A stretch of 9,750 nucleotides of DNA from Parvularculaceae bacterium (GTDB taxonomy: Bacteria > Pseudomonadota > Alphaproteobacteria > Caulobacterales > Parvularculaceae): assembly GCA_013389125.1 (NCBI GenBank), contig JACADX010000216.1, positions 1-9,750 of the forward strand. Direction: 5' to 3'. Both the position numbers and the translations under genes were made by a program. Of the stretch, positions 5,809-9,750 are shown piece after piece (position 1 is the stretch's first letter; each line of letters starts with the position of its first letter). The notes beneath the pieces were generated by a model, which saw nothing but the letters and a program-made list of their open reading frames with translations, had not been told where the DNA came from and did not search any database.

Positions 5809-7122
5809 ATGAGGACATCGAAGCTTATGACGACATCCGGACTGCGCCGGACGCTTTTCGGCGTCGCGGCGGCGTCGGCCCTGGCGCTCGGCGCGGGCGG
5901 CGTTGCGCACGCGAATTACGATATCGGCCTTAAGGCCTATGAGCAGGGCCAATACGATGTCGCTGTCGACATCTGGACGCGCTTTGCGGTCGCGGGCGAT
6001 GTGCGCTCGATGAAGGCGCTCGGCGATGTCTACTCAGGCGCGGTTCTCGAAGGTTCGAAAGGCGCGAAAATCCCGCTCGAAACCGGGCGCAAGATCGACA
6101 ATGTCGAATCGCTGCGCTGGTATACCCTCGCGGCGTATCATCGCTTCCAGGAAGGCTTCCAGATGCCGTCGGCGGAAGAGCGCAACGCGCAAATCCTCGC
6201 CGAGGAGCGAATGCCGGAAATTCGGTTCCGGATGTCGACCGCAGAAGTGGCGAAGGCGGAAAAGCTCGTTTCCGACACGTTCGAGCGCGGCAGCCCTTAC
6301 GATCTTTATACGCTTGGCGACATGTACCGGCGTGGCGCCGGCGTCGACAAGAACAATGTCAAGGCGCTGCAGATGTATGCGCTCGCTAAGGCGCGCGGCG
6401 TCGGCGCGGCGTCGATCGCCTTCGAAGAACTCGAACTCCTGATGACGAAGGAGGAGAAAAAGGCGGCGAATGACAGCGTCGTCGGATGGCAGCCGCCGCT
6501 GCCGGTTGAACATGACAAGCCGACCCCGCAGCAGATCGAGCTTGAACGGACGAAGAAGGAGCTTGAAGAGCTCCGCCTGCAGCAGGCGCTTTCCGCGATC
6601 GCCGACATCGACGTCGAGCTTATCCAGCGCGCGCTGAAATCGCTCGGCATGTATTACGGAACCATCGACAACCAGATGGGCCTTGAAACGCGGGACGCGA
6701 TCCGCCGCTTCCAGTATTCGCGCGTCTCGGCGGACACCGAGCTGACGGACGAGGAAAAAGACGCGGTGAGGACCGGCGTCCTGACCGCCCGGCAGACGGT
6801 GCAGCTGTTCGAAGCCGCGGCAAAAGAAGGCCACCCGATGTCGCAGTACGTGCTCGGCGTCATGCATGTCCGCGGCATCGGCGTCGTGCAGGACGGCGAC
6901 AAGGCGGTCGAATGGCTCGGCAAGGCTGCGAAAGCCGATCTCGCGATTGCGCATTATGCGCTCGGCGTCATCTATCGCGACTCAACGCCCGGTCTTAATC
7001 CGGTGCGCCCGGACAAGGCGAAGGCGGCGATCCATTTCGCCCGCGCGCAATCGCTCGGCTACAAGCAGGCGGCCGAGGCGCTCCGCCAGCTTGAATTCGA
7101 AAAGCCGCGCAACGTCGAATAG
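5809..7122 (+). CDS. Exported Sel1-like repeat protein with embedded peptidoglycan-binding-like domain
   Basis: The protein has 437 residues from the ATG at 5809, chosen because GAGGGG (5801-5806) precedes it and because it gives a normal signal peptide (Arg-rich start, hydrophobic 15-32, cleavage in VAHA|N after residue 35). An in-frame ATG at 5695 would put a charged, non-signal stretch in front. Sel1/TPR-type helical repeats occur at about 36-112, about 155-200 (YTLGDMYRRGAGV) and about 336-425 (QYVLGVMHVRGIGV, HYALGVIYRDSTPG). A Glu/Leu-rich coiled segment (about 241-262) leads into a peptidoglycan-binding-1-like domain (about 266-335: VELIQRALKSLGMYYGTID, then GLETRDAIRRFQ). The protein probably sits in the periplasm, with Sel1 repeats binding protein partners and the embedded domain contacting the wall. 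It is followed after 16 bases by the beta-helix gene and is very likely co-transcribed with it. The exact function is unknown to me. Confidence 0.88.
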   Translation: MRTSKLMTTSGLRRTLFGVAAASALALGAGGVAHANYDIGLKAYEQGQYDVAVDIWTRFAVAGDVRSMKALGDVYSGAVLEGSKGAKIPLETGRKIDNVESLRWYTLAAYHRFQEGFQMPSAEERNAQILAEERMPEIRFRMSTAEVAKAEKLVSDTFERGSPYDLYTLGDMYRRGAGVDKNNVKALQMYALAKARGVGAASIAFEELELLMTKEEKKAANDSVVGWQPPLPVEHDKPTPQQIELERTKKELEELRLQQALSAIADIDVELIQRALKSLGMYYGTIDNQMGLETRDAIRRFQYSRVSADTELTDEEKDAVRTGVLTARQTVQLFEAAAKEGHPMSQYVLGVMHVRGIGVVQDGDKAVEWLGKAAKADLAIAHYALGVIYRDSTPGLNPVRPDKAKAAIHFARAQSLGYKQAAEALRQLEFEKPRNVE

Positions 7123-7138
7123 TAGGAGAGCAAGTCCC

Positions 7139-8776
7139 ATGAAACGCGTACTGACATTTATGGCGGCGGCGAGCGGCTTCTCGATCGCGCTCTCTTCAAT
7201 CGCGCTGGCGCAGAGCCTCGGCGGTTTCCCGATCCGCGAGCCTGGAACTTCCGCGCCGAGCGGCCAGGGATCGTCGAGCGGCCCGGCGGCTTCCTCGCGC
7301 GCGGAGGTCGTCGTCAGCCAGGACGGCGACAGCAAGGTTCAAACGATCCGCGAGGCGATGCGCCTTGTTCGGCCGGGCGGCACAATTCTCGTCAAGGGCG
7401 GCGTTTACGCGGAGAATATCGAAGTCACGAAACCGGTCGAGATCCGCGGCGTCACCGGCGACTACGGCCGCAGCGCGGTGTTGCGGCCGGCGCCGAACAA
7501 GCCCTGCATTTCGATCAATCCCGACAAGGCGCTCGCCGCCGTCAACATCACCTCGCTCATCGTCGAGTTTGACGCCTCTGCGGTTTCGGGGAGCTGCGTC
7601 GACGTTCGGGGCGGAACCGTTTCGGTCACGGACAGCTACATCATCCCGTCCGATTCGGATATTCCGCTGCGCGCGGCCTACGGGCCGATGCGGCCGGAAT
7701 ATCTCGACCATATTGCGCGCCCGGCGCGCGATCCCGGGACCTATCCGCTCATCCGCGAAGAGTTCGGGAAATGCAAGACGAAGGCGAAATGGGGCTACGG
7801 CTCCTGGTGCCGCGCCGAAACGCGCGCGGCGGCGGACAAGGACAGCTGCGTCGAACAATATGACGGCTTGCTCCTTTGTCAGTCGGCGGCGCTTCGCGGC
7901 ACGATCGACTGCGTTGAAGACGGCCGGCGCCTGTGGTGCCGGGAAAGCCAGATCGACCCGGCGGGCAGTCTTGACGACGCGGCGCGGGTCGAAAGCTACA
8001 TTCTTCGCCACGCGCAGCCGGTCGGCGCGGACAACAAGGGCTGGCAGGTCGCGGCGGGCGGCACGCGGCTTGAGGAGATGCTGCACGAGCGCACGGCGCG
8101 CGGCGCCGGCCTCCTGACCGGGCCGGAAACCGGAATCCGCGTCACCGCCGGCGACGTCCGTCTCGACGGCAACGTCATCGTCGGCGCTCGCCAGGCCGTC
8201 AGCTTCACCAGCGACAACAACGCCTTCATCAAGGGGTCGATGACGAACAACATCATCATCGGCAACGGCGTCGGGATCGCCGCGGCGGGCGGCGCGGCCG
8301 ACCTGCTCCTCACCCGAAACACCATCCGCTATAACGCCGGCGACGGCATCAACGCCGACGTCTATGACGGCGTGAAGATCATCGCCAATGAGATCACCGG
8401 CAACAAGAACGGGATTTTCCTGTCGGAGAAAGTCCGCATGGCGACGGTGTCGTCGAACCTCGTCGTCAAGAACTTCGCAGACGCAATGCGCGTGTCGAGC
8501 GGGTTCTTCGGCGCGGTCGGCGGCAACACCTTCGCCGAAAACCGCGGCTGCACGATCCAGTTCTTCTCCGCCGAGCAGAAGGTGCTCAACAAGGCGGACA
8601 TCAAGGTCGTCGCTTTCCGCGACTTCTTCCCGCAGGTCGTCTATGAAGGGACGAATATTGCGGAAGGAAATGCCGGCGACGGCAAGATCGACAACAAGCG
8701 CCGCGACCGGCGTCGGGATCGCGACGAGCGCGACATGCCGATGGCCCAGTTCGCAACCTGCGAAGCGCCGCTCTGA
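7139..8776 (+). CDS. Exported right-handed parallel beta-helix protein with cysteine-rich insertion
   Basis: The protein has 545 residues from the ATG at 7139, with AGGAG at 7124-7128 in the short gap after the Sel1-repeat gene. The signal peptide ends in ALA|Q (after residue 24). A Ser/Gly/Pro linker (about 36-54) follows. The first beta-helix part (about 56-170) has the pectate-lyase-fold start QTIREAMRLVRPGGTILVKGGVYAENI. An insertion (about 175-325) contains six cysteines (212, 224, 237, 247, 258, 267). A second beta-helix part (about 330-472) has Asn at 371, 394, 417, 440 and 463, exactly 23 residues apart, each with a second Asn five residues later. The tail is strongly basic/acidic (KRRDRRRDRDERD, 520-532). 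The fold is used by polysaccharide lyases, NosD-like and surface proteins, but no lyase catalytic set is evident, so substrate and activity are unassigned. Ten cysteines remain in the predicted mature protein, suggesting disulfides in the periplasm or outside. Confidence 0.87.
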   Translation: MKRVLTFMAAASGFSIALSSIALAQSLGGFPIREPGTSAPSGQGSSSGPAASSRAEVVVSQDGDSKVQTIREAMRLVRPGGTILVKGGVYAENIEVTKPVEIRGVTGDYGRSAVLRPAPNKPCISINPDKALAAVNITSLIVEFDASAVSGSCVDVRGGTVSVTDSYIIPSDSDIPLRAAYGPMRPEYLDHIARPARDPGTYPLIREEFGKCKTKAKWGYGSWCRAETRAAADKDSCVEQYDGLLLCQSAALRGTIDCVEDGRRLWCRESQIDPAGSLDDAARVESYILRHAQPVGADNKGWQVAAGGTRLEEMLHERTARGAGLLTGPETGIRVTAGDVRLDGNVIVGARQAVSFTSDNNAFIKGSMTNNIIIGNGVGIAAAGGAADLLLTRNTIRYNAGDGINADVYDGVKIIANEITGNKNGIFLSEKVRMATVSSNLVVKNFADAMRVSSGFFGAVGGNTFAENRGCTIQFFSAEQKVLNKADIKVVAFRDFFPQVVYEGTNIAEGNAGDGKIDNKRRDRRRDRDERDMPMAQFATCEAPL

Positions 8777-8795
8777 CGGATTCGCCGCACGGCGC

Positions 8796-8834
8796 AGACG
8801 AACGACGCCCCCGGAAACGGGGGCGTTTTCGTCT
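8796..8834 (+). terminator. Intrinsic terminator of the Sel1/beta-helix operon
   Basis: A perfect 9-bp stem ACGCCCCCG (8805-8813) pairs with CGGGGGCGT (8818-8826) around a GAAA tetraloop and is followed by TTT. An outer 7-bp helix, AGACGAA (8796-8802) with TTCGTCT (8828-8834), extends the stem past a small internal loop. The T run is short (four), but the stem and GNRA loop make it a credible terminator 19 bases after the beta-helix stop. Confidence 0.85.
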
Positions 8835-8950
8835 AGAGCGGCGTGCGCTGAAGTGTGCGCGGTTCAGCGCGTAAACGCCGCGACAAACAAGGACTAGAGC
8901 AAGCGCCCCGATTCCGAATCATGGAGCGAAGCTCTAGGATCGGGACTTGC
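8833..8950. repeat. Composite palindromic intergenic element (REP-like), two units
   Basis: Unit one (8833-8893) starts with CTAGAGC and folds into a long hairpin: GCGGCGT (8838-8844) pairs with ACGCCGC (8875-8881), and inside it GCGCTGAA (8845-8852) pairs with TTCAGCGC (8863-8870), with a GTAA bulge and a 10-base loop. Unit two (8894-8950) starts with the same CTAGAGC (8894-8900). This is repeated inverted as GCTCTAG at 8931-8937, and GCAAG/CCCGAT near its start are mirrored by ATCGGG/CTTGC near its end. From memory, the GTGTGC...GGTT core and the CTAGAGC edges resemble dispersed palindromic repeats found between genes in many alphaproteobacteria; I could not check this by search. It fills the gap between the operon terminator and the tRNA 3' end and contains no gene. 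Confidence 0.6.
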
Positions 8951-8989
8951 GAACGCCTGCGCTCGGCGCCTTGAGCCTTCGGGCAAGCC

Positions 8990-9077
<88 letters not shown>

Positions 9078-9120
9078 GACGCTTGACCGAACCGCCGACC
9101 GTCCGTCAGCGGAGCGCGGG

Positions 9121-9148
9121 ATCATAGGGACGAAGCGTTATCCGTCAA
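9121..9148 (-). promoter_or_regulatory. Sigma-70-type promoter of tRNA-Leu
   Basis: On the minus strand TTGACG (9143-9148) and TATGAT (9121-9126) are separated by 16 bases. Both are near-consensus, each with five of six matches. The expected start is near 9114, about 40 bases before the mature tRNA 5' end, which fits a leader removed by RNase P. It is the best promoter in the window. Confidence 0.8.
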
Positions 9149-9234
9149 GGCGATCATCCAGGTCGCGCGGGCGTGAAGGGACCGCGACGATCCGCGCGGC
9201 GATGCGGCGCGCGCGCGCGGCTAATGTCGCGGCG

Positions 9235-9750
9235 ATGTTGAAGGCGATCCAATCGCGACCGATGGTCGATCGCGCGCTTCTGGTCGCAGCGCTGACGAGC
9301 GCCGCGCTGCTCGCCGGCGCGCATCTCTTTGAGAAGGTGGGCGGTCTTGCGCCCTGCGCGCTCTGCCTTGATCAGCGCGAGGCGCACTGGACGGCGCTCG
9401 CTTTGTCGCTCGCCGGCGTCGTCATCGCCGTCGGCCTTCGCTGGCGCAGAGCTGCCGCCGCGACGGTCGGCGCCTGCGCGCTCGTCTATCTCGTCAGCGC
9501 CGGTCTCGCCTTTTATCACGCTGGCGTCGAAAACCATTTCTGGCCGGGCCCCGCGACCTGCGCCGGCGGCGGCCCGGTCGATCTCGGCGTCGGATCGCTC
9601 GCCGACGCGCTCAGCGACGGTCCGGATGCGCCGTCCTGTTCGGAGGCCCAATGGCGGCTCCTCGGCGTGTCGATGGCCGGATACAATCTTCTCGCCTCTG
9701 CGGGGCTCTTTGCGATCTGTCTCGTCGCAGCGGCGGGCGCAGCGCGCGAC
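9235..9750 (+). CDS. DsbB-family disulfide bond formation protein, 3' end outside window
   Basis: The reading frame is open for 172 codons to the window edge, so the C-terminus is not seen. From the ATG at 9235, membrane segments lie at about 13-31, 53-69, 77-95 and 144-168. The first periplasmic loop holds the CxxC pair Cys41/Cys44 in APCALCLDQR, with Arg48 four residues on, matching the quinone-proximal Arg48 of E. coli DsbB. The second loop holds Cys109 (PATC) and Cys135 (PSCSEAQWRLLG), corresponding to the E. coli Cys104/Cys130 pair that reoxidises DsbA. The protein should pass electrons from DsbA to quinone in the inner membrane. The start is uncertain: an in-frame ATG at 9202 would add 11 Arg/Ala-rich residues, and neither start has a clear ribosome site. 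No dsbA is in the window. I give no symbol because alphaproteobacterial members include DsbB and variant forms. Confidence 0.9.
   Translation, partial: MLKAIQSRPMVDRALLVAALTSAALLAGAHLFEKVGGLAPCALCLDQREAHWTALALSLAGVVIAVGLRWRRAAAATVGACALVYLVSAGLAFYHAGVENHFWPGPATCAGGGPVDLGVGSLADALSDGPDAPSCSEAQWRLLGVSMAGYNLLASAGLFAICLVAAAGAARD

Noticed and set aside
6866..7138. In-frame upstream extension of the beta-helix gene, overlapping the Sel1-repeat gene
   Set aside because: The extra 91 residues are Arg/Ser-rich shadow sequence. The ATG at 7139 has a ribosome site and gives a proper signal peptide.
7196..8086. A 296-codon minus-strand open frame opposite the beta-helix gene
   Set aside because: It has an Arg/Ala/Asp-rich composition without motifs, while the plus frame has a signal peptide, ribosome site and regular repeats.
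9208..9219. Alternating CG run as a Z-DNA-forming or functional element
   Set aside because: Six CG dinucleotides in a very GC-rich, CG-rich background are not striking enough for a functional claim.

Overview
The window is GC-rich, gene-dense chromosomal DNA. It most likely comes from an alphaproteobacterium. The reasons are strong G/C preference at third codon positions, a large TonB-dependent receptor of the type common in sphingomonad, caulobacterial and parvularculal genomes, the style of the DsbB protein, and an intergenic palindromic element like the dispersed repeats of Rhizobiales and relatives. The exact order cannot be fixed from the sequence alone. No phage, transposase, plasmid or CRISPR signal is visible.

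Layout. (1) Positions 113-2729 hold a three-gene plus-strand operon: a long NfeD membrane serine protease, a short one-helix NfeD-like OB-domain protein starting at a GTG, and a slipin (SPFH/band 7) scaffold. This is the classical NfeD-slipin membrane quality-control pairing. (2) Positions 2902-5274 hold an orphan TonB-dependent outer-membrane receptor, preceded by a 172-base structured leader region and followed by a strong intrinsic terminator. (3) Positions 5355-5591 hold a small TusA-family sulfur carrier that starts only 27 bases after that terminator. (4) Positions 5809-8776 hold a two-gene operon of exported proteins. The first is a Sel1-repeat protein with an embedded peptidoglycan-binding-like domain. 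The second is a right-handed beta-helix protein with a cysteine-rich insertion and a regular 23-residue asparagine ladder. The operon ends in an intrinsic terminator. (5) Positions 8833-8950 hold a composite palindromic intergenic repeat. (6) A minus-strand tRNA-Leu(CAA) lies at 8990-9074, with a well-formed promoter at 9121-9148. (7) From about 9235 to the window end runs the start of a DsbB-type disulfide oxidoreductase, cut off by the window edge.

The common theme is the cell envelope: inner-membrane proteolysis and scaffolding, outer-membrane uptake, periplasmic or wall-associated proteins, and periplasmic disulfide formation. The least explained part is the Sel1/beta-helix gene pair. It has no assigned function that I recognise, and it is my best candidate for an undescribed envelope module. 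The other genes belong to known families.
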